Origin: Inia geoffrensis
Lineage: Eukaryota > Chordata > Mammalia > Artiodactyla > Iniidae
Length of the DNA stretch: 64,000 nucleotides
Assembly: GCA_036417435.1 (NCBI GenBank)
Contig: CM070899.1
Coordinates: 71,988,501-72,052,500, forward strand
Direction: 5' to 3'
Shown: positions 12,528 through 23,205 of the stretch, in pieces
Numbering within the stretch: position 1 is the first letter of the stretch
How the letters are laid out: each line of letters starts with the position of its first letter
Translations under genes and position numbers: made by a program
Notes under the pieces: model-generated
What the model was told of the DNA's origin: nothing
Databases searched by the model: none
Seen by the model: only the letters and a program-made list of their open reading frames with translations

Positions 12528-12759
12528 GGATATACAGGGCTTTCCTGGTGGCGCAGTGGTTGAGAGTCCGCCTGACGATGCAGGGGACATGGGTTCGTGC
12601 CCCGGTCTGGGAAGATCCCATGTGCCGTGGAGCGGCTGGGCCCGTGAGCCATGGCCGCTGAGCCTGCGCGTCCGGAGCCTGTGCTCCGCAATGGGAGAGG
12701 CCACAACAGTGAGGGGCCCGCGTACCGCAAAAAAAAAAAAAAAAAAAAAAAAGGATATA
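12528..12759 (+). mobile_element. CHR-type SINE with long A-tail
   Basis: Full-length copy starting at 12537 (gggctttcctggtggcgcagtgg) with A and B boxes and a 24-base A-tail to 12752. The short duplication ggatata is at 12528-12534 and 12753-12759. The B box (ggttcgtgccc) is intact. Confidence 0.94.
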
Positions 12760-13489
12760 TAACTTAATTTACCTATCCTTTACTTTCCATGAAATAACTT
12801 TTCCTACTCCAGAAAAAAGATGATTGACTCCTTTACTGTGTTTCCTAGTGCATCATTTCCTAAACTACGTTCAGCAGAAATATTAGCACTCAAGAAGATG
12901 TTAATAGGTGCTCTAAAATATAAATAAATAATAATAATAATGAAATATATAAAACAGGAGACCATGGTCAAAGAAATTGGAGAAATGTTGAATGATATAT
13001 TAATGGCTCTGGAAAGTCCCACAGAAAAAAAAACTAAGTGAAATTGTTTAAACCAGCAATTTCCATACTTATTGACCTGAGAAAATTTTTTTTTTTTCCT
13101 TTAGTACCTATGACCAAAGCCCAGGACTTCTATGTTATACAGAATGTAGTTCTGAAAACAGTATCTAGCAGTTGACAAATACCTCTACTATACCATTTCC
13201 TACACTTTGTTGTAGTTACTAGACAATAGCCTGTGTAAATATAGAACCTTGTTTGATTCTTACTTTTCTAGAGTCTTTGATAGGTTCTGATCTACAGTGT
13301 GTTTACTAGTGTTAAGTTGTATATGGTTAAGAAAGATATAATTTTATTATATTAATTAATTAATAAATCCATTACTTTATTACTGCTATTTAAAACCATA
13401 CTTTGATCAAATCTGAATATATTCCCCATATGAGCTCATGGTGCTCTCTGCTGACTGGTGTGATTTTTCATGCTATATTGGCTTGTTAA
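12760..13489. other. Unannotated AT-rich DNA
   Basis: Only low-complexity patches are visible: (AAT)n near 12930-12945 and a T run at 13088-13099. No gene is supported. Confidence 0.4.
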
Positions 13490-13700
13490 AATCATATCCA
13501 TCCTTCAAGGCCTAGATCCAATTTCATTTCCTCTGTGAAGTTTTCCTTAATCCTCCATTGATAATTCTGTCTCTTCTCCCCCTCTTGATTTCTCATGGCA
13601 CTCCCCATTTCTTTTGGTTCTCAGTAGACATTCTACTTTGTGGAATACCTTACATTCCATATGCTTGCACCTTGCTCTGTGCCTTGTACAAAGAAGTACC
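13490..13700 (+). mobile_element. L2 3' fragment
   Basis: The string 'tccttcaaggcctagatcca ... cctctgtgaagttttccttaatcctcc' is the classic L2 3' region in plus orientation, continuing to 'ccttgctctgtgccttgtac'. The 61-codon frame across it is incidental. Confidence 0.65.
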
Positions 13701-13854
13701 ACAAAAATTACTTGCCAAGAATATGAAGAAAAGACTATTCTAATAAGACAAGATACAACTGCATACGATTTACCATTTGGTTCTTTGAGCAGGACTTCAA
13801 AAAATATTTAATCACATAACAGAGTAGAGAGGGAAAATGTTTAAAAGGATTTAG

Positions 13855-14345
13855 TCCACTTGTTTTCAAATCTGGCTAATTATCAGAATCTTTCTGAGCC
13901 CTTTTAAGACCCCTTTACACACCTGAATTCTAATCTCCAAGGATGGATTTAGAACCCAGATTATATAGTTTGTTTGTAACCTCTCTGTCTTCTTCCCACC
14001 AAAGAAGCTACATTCTATAACCCCTTCTCTTTTACCACATCATCATCTGAGAGGCTGACCCTGATAACCCAGAGCCTGAAAGCAAAGAGAAGTAATAGCC
14101 CCTGTTGGTTGCCATCTTTCCTGAAAACACAGTGACTTGCCTACAAGTGTCACTTACAGATTCTTTGCCAGGGGTGAGAACTAAGAGGCAGTTGGCAATA
14201 GCATGGTATTACTTACAGCACCTACTGACCAACAGCACCAGAGCCACTGGAAGAGTTGATACAGTGCAGGTAACTTGGGCCCAGTAAACGAGAATCTCTG
14301 GAGCAAGGTCAGAAATCTACACTTCTGACATATTTTAATGTCCAC
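13855..14345. mobile_element. Possible MER5-like DNA transposon remnants
   Basis: 13860-13990 ('gttttcaaatctggctaattatcagaatc') and 14275-14340 ('agaatctctggagcaaggtcagaaatctacac') resemble two parts of a hAT-Charlie MER5-type element, separated by about 280 bases of other DNA. The call is from memory of the consensus and no terminal repeats are clear. Confidence 0.3.
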
Positions 14346-14384
14346 TAATGTATGAAACTAAGTGGAATACTGCTAAGGATATAT

Positions 14385-14540
14385 GACCTTGGGATAAAGA
14401 AGACCTGTTTTCAAATCCCAGATCTGCCACTTTAATTGGTTGCACAATTTTTGGCAACCGTAAAATGGGAATTTTGTAACAATTAAATGTGGTGTGCCAC
14501 ACAAAATCTAACAAATAGTCAGGACTTAATAAATAAAAGC
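14385..14540 (+). mobile_element. MIR SINE
   Basis: Plus-strand MIR: 'caaatcccagatctgccact' is the tRNA-derived part and core, followed by 'gtaaaatgggaattttgtaacaattaaatg' and the L2-like 3' end 'agtcaggacttaataaataaaag'. A G-rich patch (ggtgggggcgggggggtgg, about 14571-14589) lies just downstream. Confidence 0.65.
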
Positions 14541-14889
14541 TACTCTTGCGTTGCTGTTGCTGTTGGTAGTGGTGGGGGCGGGGGGGTGGATACACAAGCA
14601 GAGAATCTGTCCCAGCCCTGAGTGTACTGTGCCCATTGCATGCTATGTAACACTCATATTTACCCTACTTTCTACTCAGTGACCCATTCCCTGTGGATCT
14701 GTAATAATCTCTGTGTATGTATGTAGCAGTTCACTAGCATAGCTCTTTTGGACTCCTTATCCACAAAGCAAAATCTAGTAATTTCTGTTACAGTGAATAT
14801 TTATGCTTTGAAACAAATTTTTTTTAAGGTTTACAAAAATTTGATATGCCAAAATTTTATGAATATTTTTGATTTATAAAAAGTGTTTG

Positions 14890-15015
14890 AAACTATTATT
14901 CCTGTTTTGCAGGTGAGAAAAATATAGGTTTAGAGATGTTAAATGACTTTCTGAAGAGCACACAGGAGGTACCTACGTGGCAGAGCTGAGACTCCAAATC
15001 CTTATTTCTGCCACT
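14890..15015 (-). mobile_element. MIR SINE, reverse
   Basis: The plus strand reads 'attattcctgttttgcaggtgagaaaaat ... gcacacaggaggtacctacgtggcagagctgagac', the reverse complement of the MIR core. Confidence 0.65.
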
Positions 15016-15229
15016 GTACCAAAGCAGGCTGCTTGAAACATCTTCTGAAAAGTTAAAGAAATACTCACTAAACTTATTTTATTTTAACCCATTAAATATT
15101 GGTAACACCTATAAAGTAACTCTGTACGTCAGAATATTTTATTAACCATGCTATGAGAGATACACGAATAAAGAAAAATCACCTGGCCCACAGGAATGAT
15201 GAAGAAACTCCTTGTTTTATACAGAATAT

Positions 15230-16775
15230 ATTGGATATAATTAATTTGCATACAGGTAAAACATCCATGGAGTTCAAATGTTAAAACATACTAGAACATA
15301 TATAGTGCAAATTCCCTCACACACACACACCTCTAGGCATGATCCACACAGCTGCTGTCCCCCAAGAGGGCCATACATGTCTCAGTTGCCTGCATATCTC
15401 ACTCACCGCCATATTTAGAAGCTCTGGCCCACCGCCTCGCAAAAGCTAACCACTATTATAAATTTTAAGGTTTTATATGCTTATGCACTTAAATATAATA
15501 TTTACTCAATTTCCTTCAGTTTTATACAAAATACAATATATGGTACACATTGATAAAACAGCTTTTTTTTTTTTCCCCCACTGCATAACAACATATATTG
15601 GCAATCTCTCCCTAGCTGTATGAGCAGATTAGCTTAATTATTTTCATGCTATTACTTTAACTTAATGCAACATAATTTATTGAACCACTTCCTATCAATG
15701 AATATTTTTTTCAGGCATTTGCTATTACAGGCATACTGCCAACATTCAAACTTTTGAGTCACATAAAATGTCAATTTCATATAGTTCAAACTGATATAAA
15801 CAATCCTGGAACAAATTCCGTTGTACGTTTGCAATTTTGTACAGAGGTAAGTAGAACTCTAGCATAGATTCCCAGAAGTAGAAGTACTCAAAGAATATAT
15901 AATTTTAATATATTTTCTGTAATTTTCATATATTTTGTCAACTTATACAAATTTAAACTGTCAATGCTGTATGCAAGTGCCTATTCTCCCATAGTTGAAC
16001 CATCAGAGTATTGTTAAATTTTGGGAAATTTCTCATGATTTCAATTTTCTTTTCTCTTATTCTATCTCCCTCTGTGTCTCTGTCTCTTCTGTTTAACAAT
16101 CATTTCCTTTATGCCCTTCAGATTTTTAATGAAGTCCGAAAGTTCTTTCCACACCCGATTTATAAATGAATCACCTCATGTTTTCTCCTAGCACTTTTAT
16201 AGTTTCTTAAATATTTTACCTATTTGAAATATATCCTAATAAACATTGTGATATTGGTCCAAATTTATTGTTTTCAGATGTCTTCCTAGTTGTTCTAATG
16301 CCACTTACTAAATAGTCTATCTTCTCCACAGCTGATTTTAGATACTAACTTTAACATATACATAATCCTCGTTATGTATTTGTGTCTATCCTGGAATACC
16401 TAATCTTTTTCTTTGATATGTCTTTCTGTTGTTGTACTATTATCACATTTTTTTTTTTTTTGCGGTACGCGGGCCTCTCACTTTTGTGGCGTCTCCCGTT
16501 GCGGAGCACAGGCTCTGGACGCCCAGGCTCAGCAGCCATGGCTCACGGGCCCAGCCACTCCGCGGCACGTGGGATCCTCCCGGACCGGGGCACGAACCCG
16601 TGTCCCCTGCGTCGGCAGGCGGACTCTCAACCACTGTGCCACCAGGGAAGCCTTATCACACTATTTTAATTTTCAATACTTTGTATTTTAATATCTGTTA
16701 GATTAATTCTTTCTCATATTTCTACTTTTCAGAATTTTCCTATTGTTTTAATTTTCTACATATTTTTCATGCTCT
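15230..16775 (-). mobile_element. Ancient L1M element, reverse, split by a CHR SINE
   Basis: An old antisense L1 3' region. The order along the plus strand fits one element read from its 3' end: 'gctaaccactattataaatttt' (15445), 'aacataatttattgaaccacttcctatcaatgaat' (15667), 'ttgctattacaggcatactgcc' (15718), 'attcccagaagtagaagtac' (15870), and beyond 16090 the 'ccttttatgcccttcag ... cctagttgttctaatgccacttac' stretch. It is interrupted at the 'accacactgttttaa' equivalent by the SINE at 16448-16652. No intact frame remains. Confidence 0.65.
16440..16660 (-). mobile_element. CHR-type SINE, reverse, nested in L1M
   Basis: Full-length reverse copy: T run 16448-16461 (A-tail), then tgcggtacgcgggcc, and the 5' end ccagggaagcc at 16652. 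Target-site duplication ttatcaca is at 16440-16447 and 16653-16660. Younger than the surrounding L1. Confidence 0.94.
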
Positions 16776-16784
16776 GCATACTTT

Positions 16785-17060
16785 TAATTTTCTTTTTTAA
16801 ATTTAATATACAGTTTAAGACTAATACATGCTTCAAATATAAAAATCAAAATACATTCATTGCTGTCTCCCCTCTGCCCAGTTACTCCCCCCTACCTTCA
16901 CAGTAATTATTGCTGGCAGGGTTTTTTGTATCATTTCAGAATTTATTTATGCATATACAGAAAAATGAATATAATTTATTTCCTCCATTTTATATACAAT
17001 AATATACTGTACACCTTGCTCTGCATCTTTTGTAAACAATCTTTATCCAAAGAGAATATC
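16785..17060 (-). mobile_element. Second old L1 3' end, reverse
   Basis: 'gactaatacatgcttcaaatataaaaatc' (16817-16845), a C-rich 'cagttactcccccctaccttcacagtaatt' segment and 'tactgtacaccttgctctgcatcttttgta' follow the order of an antisense L1M 3' terminus. It is a separate copy from the preceding element, because the order restarts at the 3' end. Confidence 0.55.
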
Positions 17061-17069
17061 AAAGAATTC

Positions 17070-17205
17070 AAAAATATGTATTATTTTAATCCTCATAACA
17101 ATCCTCTTAATTAGGTAATAATGAAGAAACTAAAGTAAGAAAAGGTTAAGTAAATGACCCAAAGTCACACAATTTTAAGTGATGAAACAGATTCGAATCA
17201 AGTCA
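17070..17205 (-). mobile_element. MIR SINE, reverse
   Basis: 'ttttaatcctcataacaatcctct ... gaagaaactaaagtaagaaaaggttaagtaaatgacccaaagtcacacaa' is the reverse complement of MIR. Confidence 0.7.
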
Positions 17206-17376
17206 GTTGGATAATTTTCATAATTGATCATCTTAAATGTTTCTGATCATTATTGTTTCTTTTGTGTCTTCCCCGTTTCCTCATGGAATTTTTCTCCCAT
17301 GTAAATCTTGTACTTAAAATAGTATAATTCTCCTTCGGACTGAAATTCTATTCAGTAACCTCTTGTTTCTGAACAT

Positions 17377-17519
17377 TGATTTAACTCTCTTTTTTTTTTG
17401 GCCGCACCACGTGGCATATGGGATCTTAGTTCCCCGACCAGGGAACGAACCCTCACCCCCTGCAGTGGAAGCGCAGTCCTAACCACTGGACCGCCACGGA
17501 AGTCCCCTGAATTAACTCT
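17377..17519 (-). mobile_element. CHR-1-like SINE, reverse, with TSD
   Basis: A shorter, older SINE subfamily than the CHR copies elsewhere. On the minus strand it has ggggacttccgtggcggtcc at the head, a tRNA-derived region, 'ggttcgttccctggtcgggg' at the B box, and ends in 'gccatgtg..ggccaaaaaaaaa' type sequence. Duplication tgatttaactct (17377-17388) and tgaattaactct (17508-17519), 11 of 12. Confidence 0.85.
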
Positions 17520-17800
17520 TTAAAGAAAACAAGTTCTACGTGCATCTGTCAAGTGCTTGCAACCTGAAAAATGTTTGAGTCATGTTGATGGTGGTGGTTG
17601 GAAAGTGGGGTGAAGAAGGGAAGTAGGGAATGATGAATAGCTGGATAATCGCTGTGCAATGTGGAGAAGTACAAATGAGCTGGTAGAGAAAGACTCAATT
17701 TATTCAGTGTTAGCTACAGAAACAGGGACTGGGGCTGATGCATGACAACAACTTGTATACATAAACCTAAATCCATCTCCAGGAGATACTTGAAGTAGAC

Positions 17801-18190
17801 TTTTTTTTTTTTTTTTTTTTTTTTCCTTTTAGGCTGCTCTTATTCTCAATCTTCTATGTTTGGGTACGCTCCCATTTTAGGATCCTGGGTGGGAGGCATA
17901 GCTCTCCTCTCACCCAAAAATCTCAAAGTGGTAGATTTTTATATTCACAGACTCTCTTCTGCCTAGGGAGTGTGCCTTCGGCTCCCAATCACATGAATCT
18001 GCTCCAAACTTGAGACGTGAGCTAAGGAATCTGCTCTGCCCCCATGCTCTTTGCACATATCTCTGGGCAACAGGAACAGATGGTGGTAAAGGTGGCATCC
18101 AGTTTCTTTTATCAAATGTGTGGAAGGGTAAGCTGCAATGAATAATGCACTCAACACTGGTGGCATATTGTTCTCATAGGGACAGTCCTG
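17801..18190 (-). pseudogene. Possible processed pseudogene with poly(A) (unidentified)
   Basis: A 24-base T run at 17801-17824 would be a poly(A) tail on the minus strand. About 15 bases upstream of it on that strand lies AATAAG (17839-17844), a degenerate polyadenylation signal. The adjoining ~350 bases are less AT-rich than their surroundings and carry two overlapping minus-strand frames (17910-18098 and 17963-18166), as expected of a frameshifted coding remnant. I cannot name a parent gene and found no matching duplication at the far end, so the alternative is a plain homopolymer in unique DNA. Confidence 0.2.
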
Positions 18191-19480
18191 CTTTGTTATT
18201 TTTGTTTTTGTTCCTGATCCTGTTTATCCTCAGAATCATAATCACTGTCCTGTGCTCAAGGAACTCGCATCACATCTGGCACAATGTATAACATCCCATA
18301 AACCCCACTCATCAGTTTTCCCTGATACCTGAAATTTTCACCACTCTAACAAATGATTCTGGGTTAAAATGTTTTATATGTAAGTGACTGTAGTCACTAG
18401 TATTGCTCTGAAAATTACCATAATTATCCATTGCATTTAATCCCCACCGATGGCAGTTAGTTTGGTGGATCAATCATCGTTACCTTGGAAACTAAAATTG
18501 AGGAGAACTGAGTATATTTCAATTGGAGAGAGATTATCCAGAACACCTACCCTCCAAAACTACTCAAATTTCTTCCCCACGTTTGTCTTGTCTACATCCA
18601 ACCCAGGCAGAGGATCCTGTTGCCATATTTCCATAAATTCCATGGAATGGCCTGCGGACTAGTCTGTTTTTTACCACCATTCCTTCCCTCATTCCTGTAA
18701 ATTTATCTGTCACTCTTGTAAACTGTACTTTGGCTGAGTAGTTACACCTTTACTGGACAAGTTGGATTCACAATGATTTTACTGAGATCCTATTCCTATC
18801 TCTTTTAAAACTACTGACTGAATGCTTTTGCATAACCATTTTGCCCCGTTCTTTTTAAAAAATGTTATAGCTTGGAAGTTATAGTACCTTGGTGAAAATA
18901 TTTTCAAATGACAAAAATGCAGAAAGAGTTTTCAAGAAGAGATGTCACAGTATCATAAAACATGTTTGGGTTTTTTGTTGTGGTTGTTTGTTTTTGTCCT
19001 TTCAGGCAGCCCAATCAACAGCTGCTAAAGAATCCTTTTTGTGTTATATCAGTGTTATGTAGAAGTCTTTCATTTGGGAGTAATAGAAAACATATTGAGC
19101 TATGGTGTGTGTATTATAAGAATATTTAGGGCCTTATAAACTCAAGGGCACGGATGCTGCTGAACCTTAAAAATGGACTGAAATCACGTTTGAGAGTGCT
19201 CTAGAGAACACAGAAAGGACCTTCTCTCCATTGCTAGCTAATCTCTGATTCTCTCCACGGATGTTCTGTTTTCTTCTACTGGCTTTTGAGATTTTTTCTA
19301 TTCCCAAGCTGCATGGAATTAAATGTTCAGTGACAACAGCTCCCAAGTCCCTACTTCTCTGCATTATTCTGTATCACGCATTCTCAAGGAAGAAGTCTAT
19401 TTAGTTCAATATGAGCATACAGACATTACTGCTGGAAAAACAGTGCAGGTTCATGCTGACCACTATCACCTCCACGACTC
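18190..19480. other. Unannotated DNA
   Basis: No repeat or gene recognised. A T/G-rich tract (18968-18998) precedes 'ctttcag', which looks like a splice acceptor, but no matching donor and frame follow. Confidence 0.35.
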
Positions 19481-19615
19481 TTTTCTACATGGTGTTCTAC
19501 ATTGATCATTTCTTCTGAGAAACTTTCCCAAGCCTGCCACCCCCTGGGCTCAGTGAAGCGCAACTGTTTCCCTTAGTACCCTGCGCATCTTTGTTTTATT
19601 ATATCATATTGATGA
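19480..19615 (+). mobile_element. L2 3' fragment
   Basis: 'gagaaactttcccaagcctgccaccccctgggctcagtgaagcgcaactg ... agtaccctgcgcatctttg' is a plus-strand L2 3' segment. Confidence 0.55.
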
Positions 19616-19859
19616 AGAATATCAAAGGAAGTTCCTAGAACAGGGATGTGGAAGCAGCACAGAAAGAGTGGCCAGACAGGCAAATAAATCGGGTGAGTCT
19701 CACATTGTACAATGACATATTTGGACAATTTTTTTGTGTGTGTTTGTTTTGTTTTGTCTTATTTTTCCTCTTCAAAGGGAACTAAGTACAAGAATGTAAA
19801 TGAATCAAAATGCTCCCATTACTTGAATAAGAAAAAAATATTTTAGTGTATTTATATTA

Positions 19860-20110
19860 AAACATATGAAGTTGGGCTTCCCTGGTGGCGCAGTGGTTGA
19901 GAGTCCGCCTGCCAATGCAGGGGACACGGGTTCGTGCCCCAGGCCGGGAAGATCCCACATGCTGCGGAGCGGCTGGGCCCGTAAGCCATGGCCGCTGAGC
20001 CTGGGCATCCATAGCCCGTGCTCCACAACGGGAGAGGCCACAACAGTGAGAGGCCCGCGTACAGCAAAAAAACAAAACAAAACAAACAAACAAAATAAAC
20101 ATATGAAGTT
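19860..20110 (+). mobile_element. CHR-type SINE with perfect 14-bp TSD
   Basis: Full-length copy starting at 19874 with A box, B box (ggttcgtgcccc) and an (AAAAC)n-type tail to 20096. The duplication aaacatatgaagtt is identical at 19860-19873 and 20097-20110, suggesting a relatively young insertion. Confidence 0.96.
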
Positions 20111-20779
20111 AAATTTTATATGTATACACACACACATAAACATATAGGTTGTCAACGTAAAAATTCAGCAATTGTCTTTAGGATGTAACCTTAGAAAACT
20201 AGGGATTTCATTAGGTTGTACGTAATGTACATGCTGTAAATATAAATTCTGTTGCTGAAATAAAAATACTTCTCTTAATGGTTAGACTTTTTACTAGCTG
20301 CTAAAAGATTCTTATCTGTCACAACAATTTTAGGATTTTGAGACTAAAACAAAATTATATGTTTTGTTATATTCTTATATTCTCTCCTACTCACCCACCT
20401 TCACATTTGCAAATACAGATGTAGAGAGACTATTCAATTAGCGAATTTCGTTATGTTTTACCATTCTAATCTCTCAGTTCTTTGTAAATGAACTGAGAAA
20501 AATGTTGGTAATATTTTTATTACTAACATTTTATTTTTGGTAATACCAAAAATGTTGGTAATTATACTTACGAAATTATAGAGTGTAAACATATAAGAAA
20601 CAGCAAATCATGTTAGAGCAAAGTATCACATATTTTGGTGATTAATGTTCTCTCCCTGCCTTAAGCCCGTACTCAATAATTTACTATATCTACCTAAATA
20701 CCTTTCTACTTATGTCATAAATCATACCATCTTCATATTTCTACAAAATGCTCCCTCCCCACTTTCACTCGTTCTCATC
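20111..20779. other. Unannotated AT-rich DNA
   Basis: No gene recognised. The phrase 'aaaaatgttggtaat' occurs twice (about 20499 and 20548), flanking 'atttttattactaacattttatttttgg', so there is a short local direct and inverted repeat. Confidence 0.4.
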
Positions 20780-21500
20780 TAGATTTCCATAAACTTTTAA
20801 AGCTTTTCCAACTCCCTGACCATTGTCCAACAATCTGTTCTCCACACAAATATCAAGAGATCTCAGGTGTGACTAAACCATTTCCTCATTAAATCTAGAG
20901 ATGACTCCCCACTACACTTCCAATAAAATATGAATTTCTCAACGTAATGTAGAGTTCCTACATGATCTGGCTCCTACCTGCCTCTCCAATTTCATTCTTA
21001 CCATGTTCCAACACTGAACTGTATGTTGAACTAGGTGTTTTTTTTGTTTGTTTGTTTTCTGAACAGTCTCTGTTCTCAGATGCCTTTGAATATCAAATCT
21101 TTTCTGGTCCAAAATGCTATAAACACCCTTCTCCCATAGACCATCATGATCATTTCAACTCTTCATTACCTGGTGATCTCCTACATTGACAATTCAGGTA
21201 TTATAGTTCCTCTTCTGGGAACCCTCCCCAAGCTTTCCATGCCCCTAAGCTGAGTGAGGGCCTTCCCACATTTTCTCATAGTTTGTGGAGCGCAAGCTCT
21301 GGACGCACAGGCTCAGTGGCCATGGCTCACGGGCCCAGCCGCTCCGCGGCATGTATGATCCCCCCAGACCAGGGCACGAACCCGTGTCCCCTGCATCGGC
21401 AGGCGGACCCCCAACCACTGTGCCACCAGGGAAGCCCATGTGCTTCCTTTCTTCATTGCATTTATTGTATTTAATATGCTCCACTGTCATGGGTTTCTCA
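20780..21500 (+). mobile_element. L2 3' fragment, interrupted by a SINE piece
   Basis: Good L2 landmarks on the plus strand: 'atgtagagttcctacatgatctggctcctacctgcctctcc' (20948), 'tggtgatctcctacattgac' (21171), 'ctgggaaccctccccaagctttcc' (21216), 'ctgagtgagggccttcccacattttctcatag' (21251). The SINE fragment at 21285-21437 splits the 3' end, which resumes with 'catgtgcttcctttcttc'. Confidence 0.65.
21285..21437 (-). mobile_element. CHR-type SINE fragment, reverse, lacking its 3' end
   Basis: The minus-strand 5' two thirds of a CHR SINE (head at 21437, A and B boxes present) stops at 'gtggagcgcaagctctgg'. The final ~45 bases, including the 'gtgaggggcccgcgtacc' end and A-tail, are absent and no convincing duplication flanks it. 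Either a later deletion or a 3'-truncated copy. Confidence 0.85.
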
Positions 21501-21850
21501 AGACTAGGTTAATATTATCATATGACATAATGCTTTGCTTTATCATTTTTAGGTCTTTTCAGAATTTACAAATATATTAAAGGAACTGTCCTATTGCCTG
21601 CCCATGTTCTTACCTCAGACTGTAAAATAGGAGTTCCTAAGAAATACTGGGAGACAGCTTCTGTTTTCTCTTCCACTCTCCAACCTCCCAAACCCATCAC
21701 TTACTCAATCCTCCCCTACCACCTCAAATAGAGGAGCAATGAGCTGATCTAATGTGAGGCTATAGGAAAAGGGTCTCTGAGCATGCATAGCTCAGCTTCT
21801 CTTGGAATTTATTTACCTGAAAGTAGTGTGCCATCTCCTCTTCCCCCCAG

Positions 21851-21923
21851 TTTACGCCATGCGGACAGACCCTACCCCTTCAAGAGATGGGATTGAGTTG
21901 CTGAGCTCCTACGCAATGGCTAG
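21851..21923 (+). other. Candidate 73-bp internal exon
   Basis: The upstream side has a strong acceptor, ctcctcttccccccag ending at 21850. The downstream side has a perfect donor, AG followed by gtgagtaaa at 21924. One of the three frames is open across the whole 73 bases (23 codons starting at 21853, beginning Tyr-Ala-Met-Arg-Thr-Asp-Pro and ending Ser-Ser-Tyr-Ala-Met-Ala), and the other two contain stops. It carries several CpGs in an otherwise CpG-poor, AT-rich setting. I do not recognise the peptide. It could be a coding exon, a non-coding RNA exon, or chance. Confidence 0.35.
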
Positions 21924-22142
21924 GTGAGTAAAATCAGTTCAGAGCTAAATCATATTTAGCTTTAAATCTAAGCCATATGTCACATTCTGATTTTACTGGT
22001 AATAATGATAGTAGTTTGGTCTCTGTTTGACTCTTATGTTCATTTTTCAATTGGTTTTAATTTGGAGGGAACAGAGATATGAATAATTAGTCCCTTCAGA
22101 GACACTCAGAGTAATGTGAAGGTAAAATGAAGTAATATGAGG

Positions 22143-22230
22143 GGGTCAAAAGTACAAATTTCAAGTTATAAAATAAATACGTCATGAGGATATAATGTAC
22201 AGCATGGTGACTATAGTTTAAAAAAAGTTA
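22143..22230 (+). mobile_element. Short L1 3' UTR fragment
   Basis: 'caaaagtacaaatttcaagttataaaataaatacgtcatgaggatataatgtacagcatggtgactatag' is the sense counterpart of the L1 3' UTR segment seen in reverse at 10889-11216. No tail or duplication is visible. Confidence 0.7.
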
Positions 22231-22889
22231 TATGAAATTTAACACTTAAACTTGCACTTAAACTAAACCTTAAGGGAGCCTTTCCAGTAGGAAAATGTGA
22301 CTAGAATAACATTGATAATAATAAAATCATTTTAAAATTTGTCTTCAATAGCTAGTTATAGATTTATAATTTATGTTTAGAAATAACTGAACTCCCCATC
22401 AACAGAAGCATAGGTTTGAAAATTTACAACTCTTAAGATGCTGCTAGGAGAAATTAAAGAGGCCTTATTATTCACTACAGTCAATACTCAACTTCTACAG
22501 CTTTGATTTAAAGAGTTAATTTATCTTTGCTGAGGAAAGTTATCAATACAAAATCTAAAATTAATTGTATGTTGAGTTAGAGGAGACTTGAGTAAAGTAT
22601 TTTAAAATAACCATTTCCTTGAACAGTGAATTCTGTGTGACCTTTACTAGAGTCACATGATGTTAAAAAAATTGAGTAGAAAATTAAAAGGAAAATGTTC
22701 CACCATTTTTCTTCAGTCTCACTGACACCATTGCCATCTATCTATCTGCAACCAAGAGGCACTTAGTACTTCCAATAAATATGAAGTAAAATCATTTTAG
22801 GGTTAACTTTAGAGAAGCAGAATCAAAGGGATGCTAACTGCGAGAGAAATTTGAGGCAGCTCTCTGCAGTAGAAAGAGAAATAAATTGA

Positions 22890-23095
22890 GAGAGAAGGGA
22901 GCTGAATTCTAGATAACTTTATTATGCTAAGTTACTTATGTCTCTAAGCCTCAGTTTATTCCTCTATATAATGGGGATGATGGTGATAATATAAAAATTT
23001 CATACGGTAATGTAACGATGTGAATGAGAATTATAGAAAGTTCATATATAAAATGCTTACAACATCATCTAGCATGTAATTAGTAAATAGTAATA
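22890..23095 (+). mobile_element. MIR SINE
   Basis: 'gagctgaattctagataac ... taagttacttatgtctctaagcctcagtttattcctctatataatggggatgatggtgataat' and the 3' end 'aaatgcttacaacatcatctagcatgtaattagtaaatag' give a near full-length plus MIR. Confidence 0.75.
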
Positions 23096-23205
23096 ATAGC
23101 AAACACTTACAAAGTACTTGATACATCCAGGAGCTATTCAAGTATTCTACATATACTAGCTCATTTAATTCTCACAACTCTATGCTATAAGTATTAAATA
23201 TTAGT
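23096..23205 (-). mobile_element. MIR SINE, reverse, adjoining the previous one
   Basis: 'agcaaacacttacaaagtacttgatac ... tagctcatttaattctcacaactctatgctataagtatt' is the reverse complement of the MIR 3' half, directly abutting the plus MIR so that the 3' ends face each other. Confidence 0.65.

Noticed and set aside
17377..17519. Considered as an independent gene-regulatory GC-rich block
   Set aside because: It is a reverse CHR-1-like SINE with a clear target duplication.
18961..19010. T/G-rich tract ending in ctttcag, taken at first for a splice acceptor of an exon
   Set aside because: No donor at a sensible distance with an open frame; weaker than the candidate at 21,851.
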